The notes: generated by a model from the letters alone, not told the origin. A stretch of DNA of 64,000 nucleotides from Methylocella sp. (GCA_037200525.1 JBBCGG010000001.1:972501-1036500); one strand, 5' to 3'. Positions 16,436-25,784 are shown, numbered from the stretch's first letter. Made by a program: numbers and translations.

Positions 16436-18019
16436 ATGCCGCGCGCCGACGTATCTAAGATCCCCGAGCCAGAAACGGCCCTCGAAGACCAAGCGATTTC
16501 CGTCAACCCCGCAGCTAGAATGGATGCCCGGTTCGCCTTCGGGCGACCGCCCTCCACACCGCGCCGAAAAAACACGGTCGTGCGCGGTTTGATGTGCAGC
16601 ATAGCGCGAGCGCGACTTTTTATCTTCCAATCGATTCGATATCGGATTCTTGGGGTCGCAACATGTATCACCGTCGTGGTCTATGCGGCGATTTCCGGCA
16701 TCCTCATCGTTCATGCGCGCACTGCAACGCGCATAGAAATTACGCGTGCACTTGACGCGACTGAGCAACTGGTCGTCGACGCCGCCGATCAAGGCGGCGG
16801 CCGTGAAGGCGCGTTCATCAAAGAGCTTGCGCGCGGCCTCGTTGCACCGCGTCACGTAGCGATTTCAGTGCTAGATCACGACGGAAAGCCGGTGCTCTTC
16901 GCCAATCCGGCTCCGACTGCCGATAGGCTCCCAAGCGACTGGGACCCAGCGCCCGGATGGTTCTATCGTTTGATCGCAGCGAAGTCGAATGTTCGTTCGG
17001 TGGTGGTGCATCAAGATGGAGCTGTTGTCGGAACTATCGTTCTTGCTAGCCGTCCGGACGATGAAATTGCCGAGGCCTGGGCAAACTTTCGATCCTTCGC
17101 AGGAATTGGAGCGATTGGCATTGCGTCGATTTTGCTGATTCTTGGCGCTGCCCTTGGTGAATTGCTGGCCCCTCTCACTAAAGTTTCCCAAGGCCTGGAG
17201 ACGCTGGAAGCGGCAGAATACGCTGTTCGCCTTCCGCGCTCGTCAGTGAAGGAGCTCGATGTCATTTCATCGCGCTTCAATGCGCTCGCGAGCGCATTGG
17301 CGACGGCCCGAAAAGAAAACACGCGGCTTGGTTGTGACCTCGTATCGCTGCAAGATGAAGAGCGGCGGCATTTGGCTATGGAGCTCCACGACGAATTTGG
17401 TCCATGCCTATTTGGAATCAAGGTCTATACAGACTCCCTGGAGTTCCTTGTTGCTTCACAGGCACCTGCGCTCGCGTCGCGCGTCAAAGATAGGACGCTG
17501 GAAATCATGGCGGTCGTCGATAGACTCAACGCCATCAATCGATCGATCATGAGGCGCCTTCGTCCGATGGCGCTAGGAAAAATGCCGCTCTCTGATTTGC
17601 TGTCCGATCTCGCCGACGATTTTCGATCCAAGGCGCCAAATGTTTCGGTCGTATTGTCTTTCGCGACGTCGCGCCCGAGTTTTGGGGAAAGAACTGATCT
17701 GACGGTTTATCGATGCGTGCAGGAGGGCATCGCCAATGCGCTGAAACATGCAGATCCGCGCGTCGTGGAAGTATCGGTTCTGGAGCACTCCGTTGACTCT
17801 TTGGTGGTCGAAATTTGCGATGATGGAGTCGGCCTCGCGCCTGATGCGCGGCAGGGATATGGCCTAACTGGCATGCGGGATCGCGTGAAGGCGATCGGCG
17901 GCAGCATCAAGTTCGATCGCGCCCTCCGCGGCGGCACGGCAGTGTCCATTTGCCTGCCATTGCGTCTCGAAAATGATTGCGCTCCAGAATCGCCTGAAGT
18001 GGGACAAAAAAAGGAATGA
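16436..18019 (+). CDS. mxaY: MxaY/MoxY-like sensor histidine kinase
   Basis: A 527-residue NarL-type sensor kinase. A transmembrane segment near residues 75-95 (GVATCITVVVYAAISGILIV) opens a periplasmic sensor domain, a second membrane segment (IGAIGIASILLILGAAL) leads into HAMP, and HisKA_3 (HLAMELHDEFG, phospho-acceptor His318) precedes HATPase_c (DDGVGLAPDARQGYGLTGM). The start is uncertain: ATG 16436 was chosen, but TTG 16409, GTG 16433 and later ATGs are possible. It overlaps its regulator by four bases. In Paracoccus (MoxYX) and a gammaproteobacterial methanotroph (MxaY), kinases at this position control methanol dehydrogenase expression. The name rests on type and context, not on alignment. 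Confidence 0.72.
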   Translation: MPRADVSKIPEPETALEDQAISVNPAARMDARFAFGRPPSTPRRKNTVVRGLMCSIARARLFIFQSIRYRILGVATCITVVVYAAISGILIVHARTATRIEITRALDATEQLVVDAADQGGGREGAFIKELARGLVAPRHVAISVLDHDGKPVLFANPAPTADRLPSDWDPAPGWFYRLIAAKSNVRSVVVHQDGAVVGTIVLASRPDDEIAEAWANFRSFAGIGAIGIASILLILGAALGELLAPLTKVSQGLETLEAAEYAVRLPRSSVKELDVISSRFNALASALATARKENTRLGCDLVSLQDEERRHLAMELHDEFGPCLFGIKVYTDSLEFLVASQAPALASRVKDRTLEIMAVVDRLNAINRSIMRRLRPMALGKMPLSDLLSDLADDFRSKAPNVSVVLSFATSRPSFGERTDLTVYRCVQEGIANALKHADPRVVEVSVLEHSVDSLVVEICDDGVGLAPDARQGYGLTGMRDRVKAIGGSIKFDRALRGGTAVSICLPLRLENDCAPESPEVGQKKE

Positions 18020-18651
18020 CGCAAGTTCTTGTTATTGACGATCATCCGATTGTTCTGCAGGGGTGCCGACGCGTGCTCGAGGACCTCGGCATTTCGGACG
18101 TGCGCGACGCCAGCACTCTGGCTGCGGGCCATCGATCCCTTAGCAAGGCGACGCCCGATCTCGTCATTCTTGATTTAGGCATGCAGGGGCGAAGCCTTGG
18201 CGGCATTGCGCTGATCGAGCAGATCCGACGAGAGCAGCAAAAATGCGCGGTTCTCGTGTTCAGCATGCATAGCGATCCGAGCATCGTACGAAGCGCGTTC
18301 AACGCGGGCGCGAATGGATACCTTCTAAAGGACACAACCCCAGCCGAGTTGAGGGAAGCGATCAAAAAAGTGCTGAGCGGACGAACCCATCTGGCGCATG
18401 CTTTGGCGCTGGAGCTGGCATTGCCCGGAACCGGCAAACAGTCGGATCAGTTGCAAAAACTTACATCGCGCGAGCTCCAAGTTCTTTCTCTTCTCGCCGA
18501 GGGCCATCAATACGGGTCGATCGCGACGATGCTGGGCGTCAGCTACAAGACCGTCGCTAACGGCGTCACGCAGATCAAAGCTAAACTAGGGGTGACGACG
18601 CTGCCGCAGCTTATCCGAATCGCGGTGAAATCAATGCAATCCCCCACATGA
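18016..18651 (+). CDS. NarL/LuxR-type response regulator, partner of the mxaY-like kinase
   Basis: A 211-residue response regulator with an N-terminal receiver (acidic pair D8-D9, phospho-acceptor Asp53 in LVILDLGM, Lys in GYLLKDTTP) and a C-terminal LuxR helix-turn-helix (LTSRELQVLSLLAEGHQ, then SIATMLGVSYKTVANGVTQI). It starts inside the kinase stop codon (ATGA), so the two form one translationally coupled operon. It converges with the mxa cluster, with only 23 bases between stops. Candidates for control are mxaF, lanM and its own operon. It corresponds to MoxX or MxaB of other methylotrophs, but which cannot be settled by eye. Confidence 0.88.
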   Translation: MTQVLVIDDHPIVLQGCRRVLEDLGISDVRDASTLAAGHRSLSKATPDLVILDLGMQGRSLGGIALIEQIRREQQKCAVLVFSMHSDPSIVRSAFNAGANGYLLKDTTPAELREAIKKVLSGRTHLAHALALELALPGTGKQSDQLQKLTSRELQVLSLLAEGHQYGSIATMLGVSYKTVANGVTQIKAKLGVTTLPQLIRIAVKSMQSPT

Positions 18652-18674
18652 TGGAGTGACCTATGTTATATGGC

Positions 18675-19643
18675 TCAAGGCTGCGAAGACCCTGTGATCG
18701 CAAAGGCTCGCGGTCCATCTCCGACCCGGAGACGGTTCAACTCGCGGCGCTGCCGAAGATCAATGACGGATACGTCGCCGGAAAACCAATTTGCGACATA
18801 GGCCAGTCCGTTTGCAGCGCAAAGCACGCCCTCGGGATAACGACCGACATCCACGGTGGCGACGACGGCAAGGCTCCGCGCGTCAATAATCGACGCTGTG
18901 TCGGAATGTTGATTGGCGACCACAACTGTCTTTCCGTCGGGCGTCACTGCGATGCCATAAGGCATCGCGCCGACGCGAATCCGCGCAATCGATTGCATCG
19001 TCTGCGTATCGATGACAGCGAGATCCGAGCTTTGCGCATTCGCCACATAGAGCCGCTTATCGTCGGGAGAAAGCGCTAGCGCGAAGGGCGCGGTCCCGGT
19101 TGCGACCGAAGCGATAACTCGCATGGCGGCGGCATCGACGATGCTGACGGCGCCGCTGTCTCTATCCGCCACATAAAGGCGAGCCCCGTCCGCCGCGACT
19201 GCCAGGCCGGCGGGGTAACGCCCGACGGCCGCCCCCGCCATTAGGGCGCCAGTCTTGGCGTCAAGTTGCGTGACGACGCCACGGTTCCAGTCATCCACGT
19301 ACAGAAAGCGCCCATGCGGATCCGCAGCGATCCCGAACGGCGTCCCAGGATAAGAGAATGTCTTGACGACGCGGCGCGCATCGGCGTCGATGACGCTGAT
19401 CGCGCTATGGTCTGGATGCGTAACGTAGATGAATTTGCCGTCGGCGGAGGGCGCTATCATGGCGGGAGCGTCCGGCGCCGATATTCTGGATGATACCTCG
19501 CCGGCTGCAATATCGATTTGCGCTACGGTGCCGTCATCTTGGCTGACGACATAGAGGTAGGAGCCTGCGCCGGCCATAGCGCAATGGGCGACGGCGTCGA
19601 TGCAGATGACAAGGCAAAGCCATATCCACCGGACGCCGCGCAT
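18675..19643 (-). CDS. mxaE: YVTN beta-propeller protein at the end of the mxa cluster (MxaE position)
   Basis: A 322-residue secreted beta-propeller with a signal peptide (WLCLVICIDAVAHCAMAGA) followed by about seven repeats of roughly 42 residues of the type KRLYVANAQSSDLAVIDT. Such YVTN propellers accompany PQQ-dependent alcohol oxidation systems. It begins three bases after the mxaD stop, so it is in the same operon. In Methylobacterium the gene after mxaD is mxaE, whose role in methanol oxidation is unclear; I assign the name from position and am less sure of it than of the fold. No mxaH follows here, because the operon meets the regulator gene. Confidence 0.65.
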   Translation of the reverse strand: MRGVRWIWLCLVICIDAVAHCAMAGAGSYLYVVSQDDGTVAQIDIAAGEVSSRISAPDAPAMIAPSADGKFIYVTHPDHSAISVIDADARRVVKTFSYPGTPFGIAADPHGRFLYVDDWNRGVVTQLDAKTGALMAGAAVGRYPAGLAVAADGARLYVADRDSGAVSIVDAAAMRVIASVATGTAPFALALSPDDKRLYVANAQSSDLAVIDTQTMQSIARIRVGAMPYGIAVTPDGKTVVVANQHSDTASIIDARSLAVVATVDVGRYPEGVLCAANGLAYVANWFSGDVSVIDLRQRRELNRLRVGDGPRAFAITGSSQP

Positions 19644-19646
19644 CGG

Positions 19647-20159
19647 TTACTTCGCCTCTAGCTTCTTTTTCAGTCCATCAAGCCCCGTCCTGAAGAAATT
19701 GGTCATGGCTTCCCGTCCCGCCGCGTCGCTGAGATTATCCGGTGGTTCATTGCCAGTGTCGCCGCGGTAGAAGCGCCCATACCATTCGACCTCGCTTTGG
19801 TTTCCGTTCGCTGGACGGACTACCAAAGTGGCCGAGTATGAACTGACGGGCAGCGCGTCGAGATCTGGAGTCAACATTCTGTAAGTATAGGTCATCTTGG
19901 TCGGATCATATTCGTCGACCTCTTCTGTAAGCGTCTTTCCGCTCTGGAAGGTCAATACTCGCTTGGCGTTCGACCCCTCGCTCTTCGTCACAAAGGGGTC
20001 CCAGTTCGAAATGCCCGCGAAGTCGCCCACAACCGCCCAGACGGTTTGAGGATCGGCCGCGATTGTGACGGTCTCGTCGACTTTTTGCGGCGTCGGTCCG
20101 TGCGCGCTAGCAGGCAGTGCGGCCGCCGCCGCGATCGTGGCGATGAAAAAGCGTCTCAT
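19647..20159 (-). CDS. mxaD: MxaD, periplasmic SRPBCC protein
   Basis: A 170-residue protein with a signal peptide (RRFFIATIAAAAALPASA) and an SRPBCC/polyketide-cyclase fold (VDETVTIAADPQTVWAVVG). In other methylotrophs MxaD is periplasmic and stimulates electron transfer between methanol dehydrogenase and cytochrome cL. The ATG at 20159 overlaps the mxaL stop (ATGA) and places the signal peptide at the N-terminus, so it is preferred over the longer frame. Confidence 0.9.
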   Translation of the reverse strand: MRRFFIATIAAAAALPASAHGPTPQKVDETVTIAADPQTVWAVVGDFAGISNWDPFVTKSEGSNAKRVLTFQSGKTLTEEVDEYDPTKMTYTYRMLTPDLDALPVSSYSATLVVRPANGNQSEVEWYGRFYRGDTGNEPPDNLSDAAGREAMTNFFRTGLDGLKKKLEAK

Positions 20160-21169
20160 GCAGCAACTCTCCAATGTGGTTCTTTAGAATCGATTTGACG
20201 GCGGGTTTTCCGGCGTCTGACGCCCCGTTCGAAAAGCGGCGCGAAACCATAAACGGCGACGAGCGCAGCCAGGGCGAAAGCCGCCAAAACAGGACGCAAG
20301 TCGAGCGTGCTCGGCGTTGGATGCGGGGTCGCCGTCGCTGACAGCGCATCGACGAGGCCGGCCGCGTCGACAAGATGCGTATAAGCAAGCCCCGTCTTGG
20401 CGCCGAGCTCCTTAAGATAGGCTTCGCGAACCGATGACAGGTGCTCGTTGCCGACTGCCTTTACCCCGCCGAAGGGCGCGTTGCGTGGATTGTAGCCCTC
20501 GCGCGTCGATGCGTCGGGAGGCGGCAGGCCAAAGCGATTGTCTTGGGCGACATCGTCCGGGCCATAGAAACCGATCTCGCGGCCTGCGTCGTCGAGCTTT
20601 GGAATTGGCGAAAGGGAATATCCGCCGACGCCGACGATCAATCCCTTCACAGCGCCGGGTTTGCCTTCAAAGGCGGGACCACCGCTCCAGGAGAGGGGGG
20701 GCGCTTCCTGTCCATCGGTCAGGAACGCAAGGTCGCTGTCGAGATCGCGGGCCAAGTTTATGGCGCTATATAGGCCCTCGGCGATATGGCTGTCCCCTTC
20801 CCAGGCCATCCGCCAATCGAGCGCGGCCAACGCCGCATTGACCGGCGCAAAATTCTCGCAGACATCGACCGGATCAAAGAGCAGGAAAGCGCGGCGCTCG
20901 GTGAAGATCCCAAGACCGACAGTCGATGGGCATGGCAGCGCCGCTATGGCCTGCCGCATGACTCGCCTCACAGCGTCGAGCCGACTTTCGGGTTTGCCGT
21001 CCAACGCGTAGTCGCGCGTGTTCATGCTGCCGGTGACGTCGGCGATCACAAGAACCCGGTAGGAAGTACCTATCCGCGCCACATGCGGAGCCGCAAGCGT
21101 GGCGAGCAACAGGCAAAGAGCGAGCATCAAAAGCCAGAGGCGAGGATCACGCAATGTCCTGCGACTCAT
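20156..21169 (-). CDS. mxaL: MxaL, von Willebrand A domain protein of MDH maturation
   Basis: A membrane-anchored VWA protein of about 337 residues. A hydrophobic N-terminal segment (LWLLMLALCLLLATLAA) is followed by a metal-ion adhesion motif (IADVTGSMNTRDY) and ends with a second membrane helix (VLAAFALAALVAVYGFA). MxaA, MxaK and MxaL are needed for calcium insertion into methanol dehydrogenase in Methylobacterium. The start at 21169 overlaps the mxaK stop by four bases, as throughout this operon. Confidence 0.9.
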   Translation of the reverse strand: MSRRTLRDPRLWLLMLALCLLLATLAAPHVARIGTSYRVLVIADVTGSMNTRDYALDGKPESRLDAVRRVMRQAIAALPCPSTVGLGIFTERRAFLLFDPVDVCENFAPVNAALAALDWRMAWEGDSHIAEGLYSAINLARDLDSDLAFLTDGQEAPPLSWSGGPAFEGKPGAVKGLIVGVGGYSLSPIPKLDDAGREIGFYGPDDVAQDNRFGLPPPDASTREGYNPRNAPFGGVKAVGNEHLSSVREAYLKELGAKTGLAYTHLVDAAGLVDALSATATPHPTPSTLDLRPVLAAFALAALVAVYGFAPLFERGVRRRKTRRQIDSKEPHWRVAA

Positions 21170-21786
21170 GGCAGACCTTCCGGTTTGCCGGGCACTTCGG
21201 TCCACAGCTTCTTCGGATTGAGCGGCTCGTGATTCTCCTCGCCCGCACCGCCCGAGGGAAAGTCTCGGATCAGACGGTCGGCGACGTCAGTATTATATTT
21301 GGCGTCCCAATCGGTGGGATCGAGCCGCAATGCACGGCGATAGTCTTGTCGCGCAAGGCTGACGAGCGGAATCGCCGGTTCGATTTTGCTTCTGACTATA
21401 TCCTCCATGGCGATGCGCAAACGCGCGTTCGCCAGATTGTAATGCAGGGCGGCGCGAAGCTTCGGCGAACCCCTTTGGTCGACGGCTTCCGCAAACGGTT
21501 CGGCTTCGTCGAGGCGATCATGTTCGAGCAGGAAGGTTGCGCGCGCGAAAGCAACGGGCGCTGCGGCGTCGACAGCGACGAAGATGTCTTTTCCCGCCGC
21601 CAGTGCGGCAATGGTGCGGTTGCGCAGCCAGTCCGTGGTCAGCATCGCGCCAGAGATAAATAACGCAATCGCGCACGCTGCCGCGATCGCGATCAACAAC
21701 GGCCCTTTGGCGCGTCCCCAATAGCGGCGCGCGCGATTGAGCATCTCGTTCATGGCGCGGCGCTTCTGCGGTGACGCGGGGATCAT
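21166..21786 (-). CDS. mxaK: MxaK, membrane-anchored maturation protein
   Basis: A 206-residue protein with one N-terminal membrane helix (LLIAIAAACAIALFISGAML) and a periplasmic TPR-like helical region (LRAALHYNLANARLRIAMED, then DYRRALRLDPTDWDAKYN). Position between mxaC and mxaL identifies it as MxaK, required for calcium incorporation into methanol dehydrogenase. It overlaps both neighbours by four bases. The longest in-frame start is used. Confidence 0.88.
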   Translation of the reverse strand: MIPASPQKRRAMNEMLNRARRYWGRAKGPLLIAIAAACAIALFISGAMLTTDWLRNRTIAALAAGKDIFVAVDAAAPVAFARATFLLEHDRLDEAEPFAEAVDQRGSPKLRAALHYNLANARLRIAMEDIVRSKIEPAIPLVSLARQDYRRALRLDPTDWDAKYNTDVADRLIRDFPSGGAGEENHEPLNPKKLWTEVPGKPEGLP

Positions 21787-22799
21787 GAGGCCGCTCCATG
21801 TCGGGTTCTATCGGCTCGAGTCAACCCCACCTCGGCGAGCTTGGCCAGAACCAGAAGAAGCATGGCCGTCGCGGCGATCATATAGGGCGCTTCCGAAATG
21901 TCTTGGCGCGGGATGCGCTCGACATATCGGATTGGATTGGTCTCCAGCCGTCCGATCTCAGCGAGGGCGTCTGCGATCGCCTGCGGGCTCTCGGCTTCAA
22001 ACGCCCGATATGGGATCTTGAGGCTCTTGAAGAAAAGATCGAGGTGGCGTTCGGGCATCTCCTGTGGCGTGTCCGCCACTCCTGGGCCGGGCAGATCGGA
22101 AATGCCGGAGCTGTTGGCCGTACGCAAGAAAAGCCAGTAGATGTGGGCATTGTCCTTGGCGATGGCGGACCGCAATGCATCTTGCGTACGCCGGTCGATG
22201 ACCGCGGCTCCATCCGACACGAAGAGGACGACGCGCGACGCAATTGGCGTGCCTTCCTCGAACATCCCCAGAGCCATGGCGAGGCCGCGGCCGACATCCG
22301 TGAGAGCTAACGCCGGACGACCAATCGCGTCGATCGCCGCGAGTATCGCGTCGCGATGCTCCGTGATCGGAATGACGAACATCGGCAAAGTGGAAAAGGC
22401 GACCATGCCGTACTCGTCATGCGGGCGCTCGAGTACGAAATCCTTGAGGATGCGTCGCGCCGCTATCGATTTAGATGTTTCGCCTCCGGTCGGAGCCCTG
22501 CCGGCGAAGGTTTCGTCCATGCTCTCGCTACGGTCGATCAACAACACCACATGGGCGCCCCTGCCGATGCGCTCGATGGTTCGCTCAAGCCGATAAGGTC
22601 CAGCGAGGCCGAGAACGATGGCTCCAATCGCCGTGACCGCTGCGAGCCGGAGGCCAATATCGACAATTCGAGAAATGAGGTCATCAGGCGCTTCAGCAAG
22701 CGATGGAAATAGAACGCGCTGGAACGGCGACGCAAAGAATGGAAGCAGGGCGAGGGGGAGAAGCCAGAGAACGGCCGGCGTGGCGAATGCGTAGTTCAT
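21783..22799 (-). CDS. mxaC: MxaC, VWA-domain membrane protein of MDH maturation
   Basis: A 338-residue BatA-like protein: an N-terminal membrane region (FATPAVLWLLPLALLPFFA), a VWA domain with the metal site DRSESMDETF, and a C-terminal membrane helix (MIAATAMLLLVLAKLAEVGL). MxaC is a member of the RSACKL set and pairs with the MoxR ATPase MxaR, as BatA/BatB pair with MoxR elsewhere. It overlaps mxaA and mxaK by four bases each. Confidence 0.9.
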   Translation of the reverse strand: MNYAFATPAVLWLLPLALLPFFASPFQRVLFPSLAEAPDDLISRIVDIGLRLAAVTAIGAIVLGLAGPYRLERTIERIGRGAHVVLLIDRSESMDETFAGRAPTGGETSKSIAARRILKDFVLERPHDEYGMVAFSTLPMFVIPITEHRDAILAAIDAIGRPALALTDVGRGLAMALGMFEEGTPIASRVVLFVSDGAAVIDRRTQDALRSAIAKDNAHIYWLFLRTANSSGISDLPGPGVADTPQEMPERHLDLFFKSLKIPYRAFEAESPQAIADALAEIGRLETNPIRYVERIPRQDISEAPYMIAATAMLLLVLAKLAEVGLTRADRTRHGAAS

Positions 22800-23707
22800 G
22801 CCGCTCGCCTTTCCGCCGCCGCCAGTCCGTCTCCAAAGGCGACAAGCATTTCTGGCGGGAAGTTTTTGGCCGCCTCTGTCGGATTTGCCCTAAAGAAGGC
22901 CTGGCGCGAACTCTGAAAAAACAGATTGAAGTCGGCGGCGAGGCTTTTGAACTGCGGATGCCGATCGAGAAAGACCGGCACATCGTCCGCAAGAACGCGT
23001 TGGCCGGCGGCGGCGTCGACGGCGCGGTGAAGGATCAGCAGTGCGGGGAGATAGGCTCCCTCCCCGTCCTTGCGCAAGATGCGGCGAACCAACTGCGCGG
23101 CTGCGCTGAAGGGGCGGCCGGGACGCTTCCGGAAAGGCGGCCATGCGCGATCATACGTCAGAGCAAGGGCAGTGAGGAATGTCGCGAGCGCGAAGGCGGC
23201 GGTCCATGCGCCGAGCGGCCGGAGATCAATCTGATGCGCGGGGGCGTCGGGCCGCAAATACTCTGCCGGATCTGCGACCGGAGGAGGCTCGACTTCGCGC
23301 AGCGGCGAGACGCCGAAGGACCAAGCGTCGATCGTGGCCGTAGCCATCTGCTGGCCATTCATGAAGGTGAGGCTGAATTGCGGAATCTCGAGCCGGCGCG
23401 GGTCTAGCGCTACGTAAAACAGCTGATAAGTGAGGTCCAGGCGGTAACGCCTTCCCCTCGCAAACGACGATTGACCAAGCTTAACCTCGCGCAGCTCGAG
23501 CCAATAGGTCACCGGGCCGATCTTCGGCAGCGACCCATCTTCCAAATGGAAGGCGGGATCGACGGTGACGTCGACCGTCCGCTGAATTATATCGCCGACG
23601 AAATACCCGAACGGCCGAGGCGAGTAGGCTTCAATCGATCGCACCTGCGCAGCTGCAATCGCCATCAGAACGAAGTAGAATAGCGCTCCAGCGACTCCGC
23701 CTCGCAT
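22796..23707 (-). CDS. mxaA: MxaA, calcium-insertion factor for methanol dehydrogenase
   Basis: A protein of about 303 residues with an N-terminal membrane or signal segment (GVAGALFYFVLMAIAAAQV), a periplasmic beta-rich region, a membrane helix (AFALATFLTALALTY) and a cytoplasmic C-terminal domain. In Methylobacterium, mxaA mutants make inactive methanol dehydrogenase that lacks calcium. The ATG at 23707 was chosen because it opens the signal segment and lies eight bases after the mxaS stop; the frame upstream of it belongs to mxaS. Confidence 0.87.
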   Translation of the reverse strand: MRGGVAGALFYFVLMAIAAAQVRSIEAYSPRPFGYFVGDIIQRTVDVTVDPAFHLEDGSLPKIGPVTYWLELREVKLGQSSFARGRRYRLDLTYQLFYVALDPRRLEIPQFSLTFMNGQQMATATIDAWSFGVSPLREVEPPPVADPAEYLRPDAPAHQIDLRPLGAWTAAFALATFLTALALTYDRAWPPFRKRPGRPFSAAAQLVRRILRKDGEGAYLPALLILHRAVDAAAGQRVLADDVPVFLDRHPQFKSLAADFNLFFQSSRQAFFRANPTEAAKNFPPEMLVAFGDGLAAAERRAA

Positions 23708-23714
23708 AACCGCC

Positions 23715-24563
23715 TCAGGCGCCGAGTAAATGGCGGGAAAGGCGATCCACATCGAGCCGATCCACGATCGAGAACGGCGTCCGCCCATAAAACGAGAACA
23801 TGCGACGGAGAGCCTCCCGACGTTCAGCCGCCTCCGTCCGCCATTTGTCCCGCAACGCCGGGCGCATCGCAACAAGCCGATTGCGCCCGCTCTCAAGATC
23901 GCGCAGCGACAGAAGACCCCATGATGGTAGATTCTCCTCCTCCGCGGAATCGGCGATTATGATTGGCGCTAGATCATGGCGCGCAAGACCGGCGAGAGCC
24001 GCCTCTATCGCTGTTAGCGGCAGATGAAAATCCGAAATGAGGAACACAAGCTTTCGTAGTCCGGAGATCAGCTCGCCGGCCTTGGCGAGCCCTGCAGCGC
24101 TGCGGCCGGTGGGGACGAACTCGGCGAAGCGGCGGGATGTTTCCACATCAAGGCCGCGGCGGCGGGTCGCTGGAATGAAGAAATCGTCGCGGATCTTGTC
24201 GTCGCAACCGATGAGGCCAAAGGCATCGCCAAAGCGCCTCGCCGAGCCGGCCAGAGCGACGCAAAGATCGGCCGCGATGTCGATCTTGCGGGCGTTGCCT
24301 TCAAACGCCATCGATCCGGAGAGATCGACGACAGCGTAAACCGCGATGGCCGTCCGCTGTTCGAAACGGCGTACGTAGACTGTCTCGAAAGGATCGCGAA
24401 GCGTGGCGCGAAGGTTAATGCGGCGCGCATCGGGCTGCTGCAGAAATGTGACGTCATCGCGAAAAATGCCTGCGCCTCCAACGTCGCGCCCGCGATGAGC
24501 GCCGATGATCGGGCCTTCGGCGCGCCCGCGCGGACGATAGGTGATTTCTTGCGCCGGCATCAT
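23715..24563 (-). CDS. mxaS: MxaS, DUF58 protein of MDH maturation
   Basis: A DUF58-family protein of about 282 residues beginning MMPAQEITYRPRGRAEG at 24563. The ATG overlaps the mxaR stop (ATGATG over TGA). The VWA-like core shows VVDLSGSMAFEG, a metal-binding pattern. DUF58 proteins work with MoxR-type ATPases as chaperone pairs, which fits its place after mxaR. No membrane segment is seen, so it is likely cytoplasmic. Confidence 0.88.
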   Translation of the reverse strand: MMPAQEITYRPRGRAEGPIIGAHRGRDVGGAGIFRDDVTFLQQPDARRINLRATLRDPFETVYVRRFEQRTAIAVYAVVDLSGSMAFEGNARKIDIAADLCVALAGSARRFGDAFGLIGCDDKIRDDFFIPATRRRGLDVETSRRFAEFVPTGRSAAGLAKAGELISGLRKLVFLISDFHLPLTAIEAALAGLARHDLAPIIIADSAEEENLPSWGLLSLRDLESGRNRLVAMRPALRDKWRTEAAERREALRRMFSFYGRTPFSIVDRLDVDRLSRHLLGA

Positions 24564-25618
24564 GGCGCTGGGACGCTGGCGAAGGCCGCCCGACACAGAT
24601 CGCGAACGATCGCATCGCGGCGGAGCTCGTAGATCGGATCGAGAAAGATCCGATGCGCCATGGTTTCCACAAAGACTTCGCGAATGTCTTCTGGCACGAC
24701 CATGTCCCGATCTTCGAGCCAAGCGCGTACGCGAGCGGCTTGCACCAGAAAACTCAAGCCGCGAGGGCTCGCTCCGCCTTGAACGAGGCGGCGCATGTCG
24801 ATGTCGCCGACCTCGATGCCGGCCTCAGCGGGTCGGCGCAGGGCTGACCATAGATCGAGCACATATCGTTGGAGGCTGTCGCTTGTGCGAACGCTCCTCT
24901 GGATCAAGCGCCCGATCTCGCCAAGCTTTCGATAATCCAGCACTCCTTCTTTGACGGAAGCGACGAGCGCATCAATGTCGTGGTAGCGCGGTTCAAAGAT
25001 AAGCTGGCGTCGAACCTCAAGGTCGGCGGGAGTCTCGATCCCAATTTCCATGAAGAAACGGTCGCGCGCCGCAGCGGGCAGTTCGAACGTCTCCTCTTTC
25101 TCAACGCGATTTCGATCGGCAAAAATGACGAGATGCGGAAAGGCGTATTCCTTATTGAAGGCGGAGACGCTGCGCTCCGCCATTAACCTCAGCAGCAAGG
25201 AATGAACCTGTGGGCGAGCTCGATTGATCTCGTTGAAAAAAAAGATCGACAAGTCATCGCCTTGGCGAAGAACCGGACCTGGTTCGACGCGCGGCCGACC
25301 ATCCTCACTCAGAAACGTTTGATAGATGAGATCGCTGGGCATCAGGTCGATCGCGCCTTCGACGCGCTCATAGGCGCCTCCGATCGCGCGAGCGACGCTC
25401 CGCAGAAGAGTTGTCTTGCCGACGCCCACATCTCCTTCGAGCAGAACATGGCCGCGCGCAAAAGTGGATATGGTCACGAGACGGATTGCGCGCTTTTGGC
25501 CGAGGACCGCTTTGTTCACCTCACTCTCAAACTGCAGCGCTCCGACGCGCCAGTCGGCAAGGGTTGCGTCGGCGCTTTTCTCTAGTTCCATCGTCAAGGA
25601 AATGCCTTGCTTGTGCAT
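24560..25618 (-). CDS. mxaR: MxaR, MoxR-family AAA+ ATPase
   Basis: A MoxR AAA+ ATPase of 352 residues (or 343 if the inner ATG at 25591 is used). Walker A is GDVGVGKTTLL, Walker B is FFFNEINRA, and the C-terminal lid domain follows. This is the founding family for maturation of methanol dehydrogenase in Paracoccus and Methylobacterium. About 166 bases separate it from mxaI, so the maturation genes may have a second promoter or partial termination. Neither start has a strong ribosome site. Confidence 0.92.
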   Translation of the reverse strand: MHKQGISLTMELEKSADATLADWRVGALQFESEVNKAVLGQKRAIRLVTISTFARGHVLLEGDVGVGKTTLLRSVARAIGGAYERVEGAIDLMPSDLIYQTFLSEDGRPRVEPGPVLRQGDDLSIFFFNEINRARPQVHSLLLRLMAERSVSAFNKEYAFPHLVIFADRNRVEKEETFELPAAARDRFFMEIGIETPADLEVRRQLIFEPRYHDIDALVASVKEGVLDYRKLGEIGRLIQRSVRTSDSLQRYVLDLWSALRRPAEAGIEVGDIDMRRLVQGGASPRGLSFLVQAARVRAWLEDRDMVVPEDIREVFVETMAHRIFLDPIYELRRDAIVRDLCRAAFASVPAP

Positions 25619-25784
25619 TGGTGGCGCTGCCGACAGCGCGGTCGCTCTCGATCGGAGCGCCGATCATACGCGCTGTTTCGGCGCATGGATCGCGACCGCA
25701 CCGAACCGCAGATGACTTGCCTCCCGCCAACGGCTCGCCTCCAATGGCAGGAGAACGCCTTGTCATGCCGGAGTCGATCTTTGC

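Noticed and set aside
16093-16671. Minus-strand frame between lanM and the kinase
   Set aside because: It runs antisense through the terminator hairpin and kinase start and has no recognisable protein features.
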